From contig DAIDHE010000179.1 of NCBI GenBank assembly GCA_027459775.1, positions 1 through 38,190 on the forward strand: DNA of 38,190 nt, in the 5' to 3' direction. The position numbers and the translations under genes were made by a program. Numbering within the stretch: position 1 is the first letter of the stretch; every line of letters begins with the position of its first letter. The DNA comes from Planctomycetales bacterium (lineage in GTDB: Bacteria; Planctomycetota; Planctomycetia; Isosphaerales; Isosphaeraceae). Below, one piece after another: positions 1 through 8,364 of this stretch. Below the pieces are notes generated by a model. It was not told the origin of the DNA. It did no database searches and saw only the letters and a list, made by a program, of their open reading frames with translations.

Positions 1-2
1 CC

Positions 3-83
3 AGTCTCAGCCTCAAGCACTGCGCCGATCCGGCGTTTCTCAAGCTCAAGAGCACCCTCGCCGCGTGGTTTCCCCACGCCTGA
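3..83 (+). CDS. C-terminal end of an unidentified protein (partial)
   Basis: An open frame enters from the left edge and stops at a TGA at 81-83, giving 26 residues that end in LAAWFPHA. The alternation of hydrophobic and charged residues and the GC-rich third positions look like coding sequence, and the frame converges on the ABC transporter gene on the other strand. No family can be recognised from so short a piece. A 6-bp hairpin (63-68 with 74-79) lies in its last codons but has no T-tract. Confidence 0.4.
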   Translation, partial: SLSLKHCADPAFLKLKSTLAAWFPHA

Positions 84-135
84 AGAAGCGGGTGAACAAG
101 CATCGGGACGCGGATGGGATCTCACGAAGCCCTGG

Positions 136-882
136 CTACGCCGCCTGCACGTCCTGGAGCAGGCGGCGAGTCGCGTCGTGGGCGGGGGCTTCGAGGATCT
201 GCGCGGGGGGGCCCGACTCGACAATCCTCCCGCCGCAGAGGACGTGAACCGTGTCGGCGACTTGCCGCGCGAACCCCATGGCGTGGCTGACGATGATCAT
301 GGTCAATCCCTCGGCCGCGAGGTCGGCCATGACCGCCAGAACCTCGGCCGTCGAACGGGGGTCGAGGGCGCTCGTGGGCTCGTCAAACAGGATCGCCTGG
401 GGCGCCATCGCAAGCGCCCGCGCGATCGCCACGCGCTGTTGCTGGCCGCCTGAAAGTTCGCGCGGCATCGCGTGCAAGCGGTCGCCCAGGCCGACCCGCT
501 CGAGCAAGCGGCGGGCGCGGTCCTCGGCCGCTTCCTTCGCCAGGCCCAGCACATACCGCGGGCCCTCCATCACGTTCTCGAGCGCGGACCGGTGCGGGAA
601 CAGGTTGAACCCCTGAAACACCATGCCCACCCGGCGGCAAAGCTGGCCGTGCCGATCCGCCCAGTCGCGGCCCCGCTCGCGCGCATCGAGCCTGAGATCC
701 CCGACCGCGACCGTGCCCGAGTCAAACGAATCGAGCCCGTTCAGGCAGCGCAAGAGCGTCGTCTTGCCGCTCCCCGACGGCCCGATCACGACGGCCGTCC
801 GGCCCCGCGGAACCGCCAGGCTCACGCCCTGAAGAACCTCGGCCGCCCCGTGCCGCTTGACCAGATCAACCACCTCGATCAT
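136..882 (-). CDS. Polar amino-acid ABC transporter ATP-binding protein
   Basis: This is the cytoplasmic ATPase of a polar amino-acid importer of the GlnQ/HisP family. In the 248-residue protein the Walker A motif GPSGSGKTT is at residues 34-42, the Q-loop glutamine at 90, the signature LSGGQQQR at 143-150, Walker B with ILFDEP at about 164-169, and the switch histidine at 200. All catalytic residues are present and the length is normal. The start at 882 is chosen because its ATG overlaps the stop of the upstream permease gene as ATGA, with a purine-rich GAGAGGGGG Shine-Dalgarno in front; an in-frame upstream start at 939 would add 19 unlikely residues. It should energise the adjacent binding protein-permease fusion. 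The substrate cannot be told from the ATPase. Confidence 0.93.
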   Translation of the reverse strand: MIEVVDLVKRHGAAEVLQGVSLAVPRGRTAVVIGPSGSGKTTLLRCLNGLDSFDSGTVAVGDLRLDARERGRDWADRHGQLCRRVGMVFQGFNLFPHRSALENVMEGPRYVLGLAKEAAEDRARRLLERVGLGDRLHAMPRELSGGQQQRVAIARALAMAPQAILFDEPTSALDPRSTAEVLAVMADLAAEGLTMIIVSHAMGFARQVADTVHVLCGGRIVESGPPAQILEAPAHDATRRLLQDVQAA

Positions 883-2510
883 GCGACCACCCCCTCTCGC
901 GACCGACCCAGTCGCGCTTCCGACCACCGCGAAAACCACGAAAGAGGCACGCTCATCAGCAAGTAAAGCACGGCGACCGCCAGCGCGAATTCAATCGCCC
1001 CACCCGTACTGTTGGCCAGGATCGAATACTCTTTTGTCAATTCGACCAAGGTGATCACCGAGCACACCGACGTGTCCTTGAAGAGCGCGATGAAGTCGTT
1101 CGTGACCGGCGGAATCACGATCCGGACCGCCTGGGGGATGATCACCCGCCTGAGCGCCGTCGCGCGCGACATTCCAAGCGCGAGCGCTGCCTCCATCTGG
1201 CCGATGGGGATCGCTTGCAGGCCCGCGCGGTAGATTTCGGCCTCATAGGCCGAATAGTTGATCGCCAGCCCCGCCACCCCGGCCACCCAGGGAGGGAGCC
1301 TGAGCAAATAAAACAGCACGAAAAGCTGAAGCATCAGCGGCGTGCCGCGAATGAGCTCGACATAGCCCCTGGCCAGTGGGCGCACGACCGCCGGGCCATG
1401 CAGGCCGGCCAGGGCGATCACGAGCCCGAGCGCCATCGCCAGCGGCATCGAGCCTAGCGACAGGCCGATCGTCACCAGCGTCGCGTCCAGGAGAACCGTC
1501 TTGTACCGCGCCACCAGCGCCCACCCGCGCTCCGGGCGCACCCCCGCCGCGGGCTCGAGCGGGCCTTGAAATTTAGTCAGATCGCGCTGCGATTCGGTCC
1601 AGATGCCGTATTTGCGCAGAATGCTCTCGAGCGTGCCCGAGGCGATCATCCGCCCGATCCCGCGGTCGAGCGCGTCGCGCAGATCTTCGTCGCTTTTCCT
1701 GAGATAGATCACGTAATACCCGCGCGAGACCGGCGGCCCGGCCAGCTCGAGGGCTGGATAGCGCTCGCGGTAGAACAAGGCGGCGGGCAGATCCTGAAGC
1801 GTCGCGTCGTACTGACCGTTCTGGACGGCCGTCATGGCGTCGGTCGCCCCGTCGAACCGCACGACCTCGACCTGGGGCCCTCCCTGGCGGGCGGCGAACT
1901 CGTCGGCCGCCGAGCCCACCAGCACCCCGACTTTCCACCGGCCGCCCCCAGGACGCGGTTTCGCGAGATCGGCCCACGAACCGATCACGCCCCCGCGCGG
2001 CGCCATGAGCTGAAGCTGATACACGTAATACGGCCGGGTGGCCAGGTAACCGCTCGCACGGCTCTCGGTCCACTCGTAGCCGTTCAAGACCAGGTCGGTT
2101 CGGCCCGAGTCGAGCACTTGCAGCAGCTTGTCCCATTGCCCCTGCGAAAAGACCGGACGCACGCCCAGATCGGCGGCGAGCTGGGCCATGATCTCGACCT
2201 CGAACCCCGTCGTCTCGCGCGGCGCGGTTGGGTCGGGAAAGGCGTAAGGACCGCCCCCCTCCATGTCGCTGCCATACACGATCCGCCCCGCGGCGCGCAC
2301 ACGCTCGAGAGCGCCCCCCACGGCCACGGCGCCGGGCGCGGTGATCCAGACCATGATCAAGAGACAGTAAAGCCCAAAGCCCACGCATCGGGCGCGACGG
2401 ATCGGGCTGGGAGTGGATCGGACGAGGCCGGCGCACGTCGCGGCGCCCAGGGAGGGTCGAGGGTCTTCTTCGCATGCATCGGATTCCGATGCGCCTGAGT
2501 CTTCTTCCAT
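879..2510 (-). CDS. Fused substrate-binding protein and permease of a polar amino-acid ABC importer
   Basis: A single polypeptide of 543 residues joins an exported solute-binding domain to the membrane permease. A membrane or signal segment lies at about residues 41-62. The SBP_bac_3-type domain covers about 70-310, with the characteristic GFEVEIMAQLAADLG region and a C-terminal G-T-L-x-x-I-L-x-K-Y-G-I motif. The HisM/GlnP-type permease domain covers about 338-530, with several hydrophobic helices and the EAA cytoplasmic loop near 440-460, where the ATPase docks. Such fusions are known in Gram-positive bacteria and some other phyla. The start is the ATG at 2510, with GAGG about 9 bases upstream; a TTG codon just before it is less likely. 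It overlaps the ATPase gene by 4 bases, so the two are translationally coupled. Confidence 0.9.
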   Translation of the reverse strand: MEEDSGASESDACEEDPRPSLGAATCAGLVRSTPSPIRRARCVGFGLYCLLIMVWITAPGAVAVGGALERVRAAGRIVYGSDMEGGGPYAFPDPTAPRETTGFEVEIMAQLAADLGVRPVFSQGQWDKLLQVLDSGRTDLVLNGYEWTESRASGYLATRPYYVYQLQLMAPRGGVIGSWADLAKPRPGGGRWKVGVLVGSAADEFAARQGGPQVEVVRFDGATDAMTAVQNGQYDATLQDLPAALFYRERYPALELAGPPVSRGYYVIYLRKSDEDLRDALDRGIGRMIASGTLESILRKYGIWTESQRDLTKFQGPLEPAAGVRPERGWALVARYKTVLLDATLVTIGLSLGSMPLAMALGLVIALAGLHGPAVVRPLARGYVELIRGTPLMLQLFVLFYLLRLPPWVAGVAGLAINYSAYEAEIYRAGLQAIPIGQMEAALALGMSRATALRRVIIPQAVRIVIPPVTNDFIALFKDTSVCSVITLVELTKEYSILANSTGGAIEFALAVAVLYLLMSVPLSWFSRWSEARLGRSREGVVA

Positions 2511-2671
2511 CAAGAGGCCTCACTCGAGTTCCGGGCGTGAATGAAGGTTCGAGAGCGAACCTCGACCCCGCGCAGGACGCGCGGCGCGAGAGAACGCAGC
2601 CATTATGATCAGACACGGTCGGGTTCGCGAACGCAATGCCAGGGCGGCGACGAGCTTTCTTGAGTCCCTTG

Positions 2672-2700
2672 TTGACAGCCTCGTTTCTGACGACTAGGAT
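2672..2700 (+). promoter_or_regulatory. Probable sigma70-type promoter
   Basis: TTGACA at 2672-2677 is separated by 17 bases from TAGGAT at 2695-2700. It lies about 65 bases upstream of the start of the surface-type protein gene, on the same strand. A perfect -35 box at ideal spacing makes this credible, but no start site has been mapped. Confidence 0.55.
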
Positions 2701-2765
2701 CAAGAATCGCTTCTTCCCGTGGTCTTCGTGATCCAACAACGAACATCTCCGAGTATGGCGATACG

Positions 2766-4553
2766 ATGGGAAGCAACATGATTCACGTCTTGTCCAGACG
2801 GCCCCGGCGTTTCCGCCCTTCTCTTGAGATCCTCGAGTCCTGGGTCTCGGTCGCCAACCTCTACGGCATCGTGGCCGCGACCCTCGCGCGGGGGGGGGTG
2901 ATTGAGATCGCAGCGAAGGAACAAAGCGCTCCATCCCCGGTCCGCGACCACGCGGCCGCCAAGGTTGCTCTCCCGACGAACTCGGGATCCGAACGGTCCG
3001 AGCTTACAAATCTCAACGGGAAGCGCGTCCCGGACCAGACTGATTCCGGCGCCTCCTCTTCTGAACCGATCGTGGGCTCTCGGGTCATTTCCAAGCCCGT
3101 TGAGGAGGCGGCCGCGATGTCCCCGTGGGCGGACGCCGCTGCTGTGTCCCGCGACCCAGCCGAGTCCATGATGGCCGACCTCGCGTCTGCCTCGACCATG
3201 GTATCTCAGGCTCATTCCGCGGCGGGCGGCACGATCTCCGCCAGCGCTCCCGTCGTTTCGTCGCCGCCCACTTCGTCAGGGAACGTCGGCGCGCCGGGCG
3301 GTCCGGCCGCCGCGGCCATCGCGGCCTCGAGCGCCTCCAGCGCGTCTGCGTCCCTCGGGGCGGCGGTTACGCAGGCGATGGCTCTCGGCAGTCGCTCGCC
3401 GGCGATCTCGCCGCCCCCGGTCCAAGGGTCGAACGGTCATGCGGCGGCGGGCGGGCCGGTCTCGGCCCATCCGAACAGCGGCGGGCCGGGCGGCGGCGGC
3501 GACACCCCGAACGAGCCGCCGATCATCTCCGCGAAAGGCACGGGATTCATCCTTCAATCCACAGGGCCTGGATACTACAACATCACCAATCCGGTGCCGG
3601 TCGGCGCCATCATGGCCCTCCAGTCCCTGAGTCCGTACCAGGATCCCGACGGCGCTATCACGTCCTATAGCTGGTCCGGCGGATCGCAATTCTCGGGCTA
3701 CTACTCGACCGTACCCACGGCCGCGCCGCCCCAAGCTCAGAGCGCGCCCCAAGCGCCTGTCACGACCAACCCGTCGTACAGCTTCATCGTCGACACCCCG
3801 CTCGAGCCTTACACGATCAGCTTGACCGTGAACTACAACGGCGACGGATCCGGAACATCGGTAGTGACTTTCAGCCCCGACGAACCCACGGGGAGCCTCG
3901 CCGTTCAGCAGGTCGGGACACAGACTTTCGGGGCTGCTCAGGTGATACTCGACCCTCGGATCCAGATTTCGGCGACAACGAGCGTCGATCAGTACACGCC
4001 GGGTCAGTTCATGTTCATGCAAATCGCCACCTCGGTCTACGTGCAATATACGTTGCCCAATCCGCCGCCGAACGGAACGAGCATGTACCTGATGAACTCA
4101 GCCGCCTTCCCGGGCTTCGACGGCCCGCTATATGACAGCACTGGTATCACCGCTTATTGGTACACCTATCAGAACAATCCGGTTTATGCTGGATGGACGC
4201 TTCCCAGCGGGTCCGGCGCTTCCATGCCGGCGACTGGGCAGGCGGCGCCTTACATGCAAGATGGACCAAATTACACGGCGGCCAATGGCAACGACCTGCA
4301 AGTGAGCTACGCAGCCAACTTTTCGACATACCTGATGTACCAGCCGAGCATCCAGGGGGTTTGGATCGCCCTGAGCCAGATCAATTGGGTCTGGTTGGAG
4401 GTTGCGACCAACAACGGCGGCGTCTGGGGTGGGACAACGACGAAACAACCTGCTCCGACCGGCCCCACCGCTCCCACCGGAGCTGCGGCCTTCCCCTCTT
4501 GGGTCAACACCTCCGTTAACTTTGTGAATCAGGCATTCATCCCGGGGCCATGA
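2766..4553 (+). CDS. Exported planctomycete-type protein of unknown function
   Basis: The protein has 595 residues. The N-terminus carries a basic stretch followed by F-R-P-S-L-E-I-L-E-S, a form of the 'RxRLExLE' signature found at the start of many planctomycete surface or secreted proteins. Residues 50-250 are Ser/Ala/Gly/Pro-rich and low in complexity. From about 255 onward there is ordered sequence with D-P-D-G-A-I-T-S-Y-S-W-S-G, like a PKD or Ig-like beta-sandwich strand, and then a Tyr/Asn/Gly-rich region typical of secreted proteins. An alternative ATG at 2778, preceded by GGGAAG, may be the true start. A promoter sits upstream. The function is unknown; adhesin or extracellular matrix roles are guesses. 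Confidence 0.7.
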   Translation: MGSNMIHVLSRRPRRFRPSLEILESWVSVANLYGIVAATLARGGVIEIAAKEQSAPSPVRDHAAAKVALPTNSGSERSELTNLNGKRVPDQTDSGASSSEPIVGSRVISKPVEEAAAMSPWADAAAVSRDPAESMMADLASASTMVSQAHSAAGGTISASAPVVSSPPTSSGNVGAPGGPAAAAIAASSASSASASLGAAVTQAMALGSRSPAISPPPVQGSNGHAAAGGPVSAHPNSGGPGGGGDTPNEPPIISAKGTGFILQSTGPGYYNITNPVPVGAIMALQSLSPYQDPDGAITSYSWSGGSQFSGYYSTVPTAAPPQAQSAPQAPVTTNPSYSFIVDTPLEPYTISLTVNYNGDGSGTSVVTFSPDEPTGSLAVQQVGTQTFGAAQVILDPRIQISATTSVDQYTPGQFMFMQIATSVYVQYTLPNPPPNGTSMYLMNSAAFPGFDGPLYDSTGITAYWYTYQNNPVYAGWTLPSGSGASMPATGQAAPYMQDGPNYTAANGNDLQVSYAANFSTYLMYQPSIQGVWIALSQINWVWLEVATNNGGVWGGTTTKQPAPTGPTAPTGAAAFPSWVNTSVNFVNQAFIPGP

Positions 4554-4571
4554 CCTCGTGTGGAACGGTCG

Positions 4572-5648
4572 ATGAAGCTGTACAGGCCGCGCTATTCGAT
4601 CCGCGTGCTCTTGGTCGCCATCGCGTTAACGGCCCTCAACCTTGCCGCGGGGATGGCCTCGTGGCGTCAGCGCTCCGAGTGGTCGGCCCAGCGGGATCCG
4701 TTCGCCCACGCCTATCGTTATCCCCAGAACGAATGTGGCTTGGCAATTGCTTACTCGGTGAGGAGCTTCCTTGCACACGGGCCAGTCGGGCGGGACGGCG
4801 AGCTGGGTTTCGGACCGCCCGAAGCCCAGCAAATCGAGCTCAGGGAGGTCTCTCGTGAAGAGTCTCCGAGACGACCTCGGATCCTGTCATTATCACCTCT
4901 CCTTGCCAGCCTCTCGATCACCCTCCTCGTGATTCTGCTTCCCATGGTGCGGGGCCCAATCCGGAGAGGTCGTGCGCCGACCGAGGCGCGTCGAGAGCAG
5001 GTGGCGAGATCGCCCCGACCACCTCTGGCGGCGGGATGCCTTGCCATCGCCACTTCATTAATCGGACTGAACCTGGGGGCCTGGTATCTTCACTCCCCAG
5101 CTCCTCACGTGGTCAGGATCGCTTCCGTCGTGAATGGTATCGCGTTCCCTGGAGAGTCCACCTTTGAGGATCTCTTCCATGGCCGCCCTGTGACGATAGT
5201 CGTGCGCGTGGACGGACGAAGCGAGACTCGGCGCCGCCTTGATGGCAGGGATGTTTATCACCTTTCGGCTCTACCTCCGGAGCAGGAGCAGAGACGAAAG
5301 CAGGCGTTTTCGCTGGAAGAGGCCACGATTGAATTCGGAAGCGACGATTCGATCGTCACTTACGGGGGCACCTACGACCACAAGTTGTCCGAGCCCCGGG
5401 TGCTCAGGCCCGCGCGGTCGGGGGTGAAGATTTGGACGCCGCGGATCGCCGCCCTGGCGATCACGCTCTTCGTGCTCGTCTATCTGGGCGTGCCGCGCTC
5501 GGTCACGCTTCCGGCGTGGGGGGTCGATCGCCGGGCTGATTGCGCAGGCGATGGACCCTGCGGACGCGGCGGCGGAGCTGGCGGGTCGCGCGGCTCGAGC
5601 GCAGGCGGGTCATGCGGCCGACGAGAAAGCGATGGCCGCGCCAGTTGA
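4572..5648 (+). CDS. Small membrane protein of unknown function
   Basis: The 358-residue product starts M-K-L-Y-R-P-R-Y-S-I-R followed by a hydrophobic segment (about residues 11-27), has further hydrophobic stretches around 100-120, 155-173 and 290-310, and has soluble segments between. The arrangement suggests two pairs of membrane helices around an extracytoplasmic domain. The gene begins 18 bases after the preceding gene. A GTG at 4560 is an alternative start, but the ATG at 4572 places the R-Y-S-I-R motif at the N-terminus as in other planctomycete membrane proteins. The last 48 codons, from about 5503, overlap the 3' end of the opposite glycosyltransferase gene and read as Gly/Arg/Ser low-complexity sequence, so the true end may be earlier or disrupted by a frameshift. 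Confidence 0.6.
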   Translation: MKLYRPRYSIRVLLVAIALTALNLAAGMASWRQRSEWSAQRDPFAHAYRYPQNECGLAIAYSVRSFLAHGPVGRDGELGFGPPEAQQIELREVSREESPRRPRILSLSPLLASLSITLLVILLPMVRGPIRRGRAPTEARREQVARSPRPPLAAGCLAIATSLIGLNLGAWYLHSPAPHVVRIASVVNGIAFPGESTFEDLFHGRPVTIVVRVDGRSETRRRLDGRDVYHLSALPPEQEQRRKQAFSLEEATIEFGSDDSIVTYGGTYDHKLSEPRVLRPARSGVKIWTPRIAALAITLFVLVYLGVPRSVTLPAWGVDRRADCAGDGPCGRGGGAGGSRGSSAGGSCGRRESDGRAS

Positions 5649-6729
5649 TCCGGCGGTTGACGATGGCGTCGAACCAGACGGGCAAAAGCAAGAGATCCTT
5701 GGCCGGTGACAACAGCAGGTCGCGCATCCGGGGAAACGATCCGCGCAGCCAGCGCGTCTGGAGCGCATCGCGCGCCATCCCCATGCCGACCAGTAACAGC
5801 AGCCCGCCCCAGGCGATGCCCGACTCGCCCGAGAACGCCCAGACGATGCCGACCGCGGCCGGGTTGGCCGCCGGCTCGATCGCGAACGCCAGCGGCGCGA
5901 CCCGGCGGCGGATCTTGTACCACCGCGAATGACGGTTCAAGAACCAGCGAAAGCTGCGCTCGCGATTCACGTTTTCGATCACGTGATGGCTGAGCTTGAT
6001 CTGATAGCCGGCCTGTTGCACGCGAATGCCGATCACTTGATCCTCGGCGAGCACGTTGCGGACGGCCGCGAAGCCCCCGATCGCGCGCAGGACGGCGCTC
6101 GGGATCAGCATCGATTTGCCGACCACGCAGGTCGCCCCCACCAACCCCGCGGCGGCCACGCCGCCCGCGATGAAGCCATTGAGCTCGAGGTTTTCCATGA
6201 CCGCGCCGGCGCTTTCCTCGCCGACCCCGACAAAGATGTTGCTCACCAGCCCGACCTTGGGCGAATCGAGATAGGCCGCCGTCTCGCGCAGGTAGGACGG
6301 CCGCACCCGGACGTTGGAGTCGCTGACCAGGATCACGTCGTACTTGCGGATCCGCTCCATCGCCGCCAGGTTGCGGACCTTGGGGTTGAGCCCGTAATGC
6401 GGGCAGCCGGCGATCAAGGTCGCGTCGCGGTCGGGGAACTCGCGGCGGAGCGCCTCCACCACGGCGATCGCGGGGTCGTCGGCGTCGGCGACGCAAAAGA
6501 GCAGCTCGTACCGGGGATAATCGATCAAGAAGAAGCTGCGCAGGTTTTGCTCGAGCTCTTCGTCGAGCCCCCGCAGCGGCTTGAAGACCGAGATCGGGGG
6601 TAGGTCGACGGTCGCAAGCTTCTTGCGGCGGGGCGCCCAGAACAGGGCGAACATTGACCCCACCGTGGTTGTGACGGTGACGATCGCGACCAGGCCCAGG
6701 AGCAGGTTGACCGCTTCAAAGGACCACAT
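5503..6729 (-). CDS. GT21-family glycosyltransferase (ceramide glucosyltransferase / HpnI-like)
   Basis: This 408-residue membrane-bound glycosyltransferase has an N-terminal membrane helix (about residues 6-31) followed by a GT-A domain that opens with PPISVFKPLRG. The family motifs are visible: the metal-site aspartate in V-S-D-S-N (residue 137), E-D-Q at 229-231, and R-H-x-R-W at 266-270, the GT21 form of the (Q/R)xxRW motif. Two hydrophobic segments follow. HpnI of this family adds a sugar to hopanoid side chains and others glucosylate ceramide; planctomycetes make hopanoids, so HpnI-like is the better guess. The start is supported by AAGGAG about 8 bases upstream. The conserved part ends near W-R-G-H-R-F-L-V-G-R; the Arg-rich tail overlaps the opposite gene by 146 bases. 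Confidence 0.8.
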   Translation of the reverse strand: MWSFEAVNLLLGLVAIVTVTTTVGSMFALFWAPRRKKLATVDLPPISVFKPLRGLDEELEQNLRSFFLIDYPRYELLFCVADADDPAIAVVEALRREFPDRDATLIAGCPHYGLNPKVRNLAAMERIRKYDVILVSDSNVRVRPSYLRETAAYLDSPKVGLVSNIFVGVGEESAGAVMENLELNGFIAGGVAAAGLVGATCVVGKSMLIPSAVLRAIGGFAAVRNVLAEDQVIGIRVQQAGYQIKLSHHVIENVNRERSFRWFLNRHSRWYKIRRRVAPLAFAIEPAANPAAVGIVWAFSGESGIAWGGLLLLVGMGMARDALQTRWLRGSFPRMRDLLLSPAKDLLLLPVWFDAIVNRRINWRGHRFLVGRMTRLRSSRATRQLRRRVRRVHRLRNQPGDRPPTPEA

Positions 6730-6783
6730 CAGGGAACTCCTTCCAGGCCGTCGCGTGATCGAACAACACTGTCGGAATCTCTC

Positions 6784-6810
6784 AAAAAGGACGCGCCCAT
6801 CGCGCCGTCC
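6784..6810 (-). terminator. Intrinsic terminator after the zinc-ribbon-like gene
   Basis: Read on the minus strand, GGACGGCGC and GGCGCGTCC-type arms (6810-6789) form an 8-bp stem with a single bulged G and a 5-base loop, followed directly by TTTTT at 6788-6784. It lies just downstream of the stop of the gene ending at 6821 and upstream of the next minus-strand gene, so the two genes are probably separate transcripts. Confidence 0.6.
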
Positions 6811-6820
6811 ATGGCGGCGT

Positions 6821-7303
6821 TTAGCGGGGATCGGGCTTCATTCGCAGCACCATCTCTCCCTGGCAGCAGGGGCAGATTTGCGGGTAGCGCACGCGAATCA
6901 CGCACACGTCGCACTCATAGCCTGCGCTCTGAAACCGTCCCTCGTGCTCGACCAGGAACGAAAGTACCTGAGCGTAGGGCAAGCCGGGGTATCGCTTGGC
7001 GTGGATCTGGACCGGCCGGTCGCGCAGGCGGTCGTCCAGGAAAAGGGCGCGGCTGGCTTCATCGGACAAGAGGGGGATGATCGAGCCGTCGGTGGCGAGC
7101 AGGACGACCTGCTTGGCGATCGGCTCGGGATCGGGGTGGACGGGGATCCCCCTGGTCTTGAGCGCGGCGGCCAGCGTCAACACCTTGCCCTCGAGCGGCG
7201 ACGGGGCGTCAAACGCGGCCACGGCCGCCGCGCCAACAAGCGCGACGGCGAGCGCTCCCACCGCGCACCGGCCTGCGTGGATCGCCACTCGAGCGACTCC
7301 CAT
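6821..7303 (-). CDS. Exported or membrane-anchored protein with a C-terminal zinc-ribbon-like cysteine cluster
   Basis: The 160-residue protein has an N-terminal hydrophobic segment (about residues 9-30) that reads as a signal peptide or membrane anchor. It then has a mixed alpha/beta domain and a C-terminus with C-D-V-C and, 12 residues later, C-P-C-C, suggesting a metal-binding ribbon. No named family is recognised. The ATG at 7303 lacks an obvious ribosome site, whereas an in-frame GTG at 7288 has GGGAG 8 bases upstream and would shorten the protein by five residues. A terminator follows the gene. The next gene diverges from it, leaving about 220 bases for promoters. Confidence 0.6.
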   Translation of the reverse strand: MGVARVAIHAGRCAVGALAVALVGAAAVAAFDAPSPLEGKVLTLAAALKTRGIPVHPDPEPIAKQVVLLATDGSIIPLLSDEASRALFLDDRLRDRPVQIHAKRYPGLPYAQVLSFLVEHEGRFQSAGYECDVCVIRVRYPQICPCCQGEMVLRMKPDPR

Positions 7304-7521
7304 CGGTTGATCGTCGAATCGTTCACGGTTCTAGCTTGAGACTGACGAGTGTGGATTATACCCACGGCAGCACTCGCCACCAAGTACAATTGATCGAGGC
7401 CCGCTGGCGGATCGGCGACGGCCCGCGTATTCTCGGGCGATCGAGCCGAATTCGGCCGCGGGCGAATGTTCGGGCGGGTTCGTGCGTCTTGTATCCGTGG
7501 CCCAACTGAAGGAGCGAGCCC

Positions 7522-8364
7522 ATGGTCGTGAAACCCTCCCCCGCCACGAAGCCGCCCGTCCTGACGACGGCGTTTTTTGTCCTGGCGCTCGCGATCCCGG
7601 CGGCCGCTCAGGACGTCCGCAAGCCCACGGTCCCCGCCCAGCCCGATTCCAAGGCCGATTCCCCGGCCAACCCCGCCGATCCCACCGCGCCAGCCCGGCT
7701 GCGGATGGTCGAGCGGCATCTGGTCGAGCGCGGGATCAAGAACCCCCGCGTGCTCGACGCCTTTCGCACCGTCCCCCGGCACCGGTTCTTGCCCCCCAAG
7801 ACCCAGCGCCAGGCTTACGACGATGAATCGATCCCGATCGGCGAGGGGCAGACCATCACTCCTCCTTTCGACGTGGCCTTCATGACCGAGGTGCTCGACC
7901 CCAAGCCCACCGACCGCGTCTACGAGGTCGGCACCGGCTCGGGCTATCAGTCGGCCATCCTCTCGCAGTTGGTGAAGGACGTCTACTCGATCGAAATCCA
8001 TGAAAACCTGGGCAAACGCGCCGCCCAGGTCCACAAGGATCTGGGCTATACCAACATTCACACCAAGATCGGCGACGGTTATGAGGGCTGGCCCGACGCC
8101 GCTCCGTTCGACGCCGTGATCGTCACCTGTGCGCCGCAAAAGATCCCGCGCCCGCTCGTCGATCAATTGAAGGAGGGCGGCCGGATGGTGATCCCGCTGG
8201 GCGACCGGTTCAACCAGACCGTGCACCTGATCATCAAGAAAGACGGCAAGATGATCGATCGCGAGCTGCGCCCGACCCTGTTCGTGCCGATGACCGGCCG
8301 CGCCCTGCGCGAGGCCGCCAGCGCCAAGAAAACCAAGACGTCCCCGAGTGAAAAGCCGCAATGA
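7522..8364 (+). CDS. pcm: Exported protein-L-isoaspartate O-methyltransferase
   Basis: The family transfers a methyl group from S-adenosylmethionine to isoaspartyl residues as the first step of protein repair. In the 280 residues the family blocks V-P-R-H-R-F-L-P (84-91), the region around I-G-E-G-Q-T-I-T (106-113), and the SAM-binding motif I V-Y-E-V-G-T-G-S-G (133-141) are intact. Unlike the cytosolic E. coli enzyme it begins with a clear signal peptide (hydrophobic residues 13-27, A-A-A-Q cleavage site near 30) and a Pro-rich linker, so it should act outside the cytoplasmic membrane, where the source of SAM is unclear. The ATG has GGAG about 9 bases upstream. Its stop overlaps the start of the next gene as ATGA, so the two are co-translated. 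Confidence 0.88.
   Translation: MVVKPSPATKPPVLTTAFFVLALAIPAAAQDVRKPTVPAQPDSKADSPANPADPTAPARLRMVERHLVERGIKNPRVLDAFRTVPRHRFLPPKTQRQAYDDESIPIGEGQTITPPFDVAFMTEVLDPKPTDRVYEVGTGSGYQSAILSQLVKDVYSIEIHENLGKRAAQVHKDLGYTNIHTKIGDGYEGWPDAAPFDAVIVTCAPQKIPRPLVDQLKEGGRMVIPLGDRFNQTVHLIIKKDGKMIDRELRPTLFVPMTGRALREAASAKKTKTSPSEKPQ

Noticed and set aside
1566-2498. A 310-codon plus-strand frame opposite the binding-protein domain
   Set aside because: It lies entirely antisense to a well-supported gene, and its composition is typical of reverse-strand GC-rich codons.
2545-2562. 7-bp hairpin (AGGTTCG, loop AGAG) upstream of the ABC transporter operon
   Set aside because: It is isolated with no T-tract or recognisable riboswitch context; such short stems are frequent in GC-rich DNA.
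1573-2934. A 453-codon minus-strand frame spanning the binding protein and the intergenic region
   Set aside because: The product is Arg/Pro/Gly-rich and out of frame with the clear solute-binding domain on the same strand.
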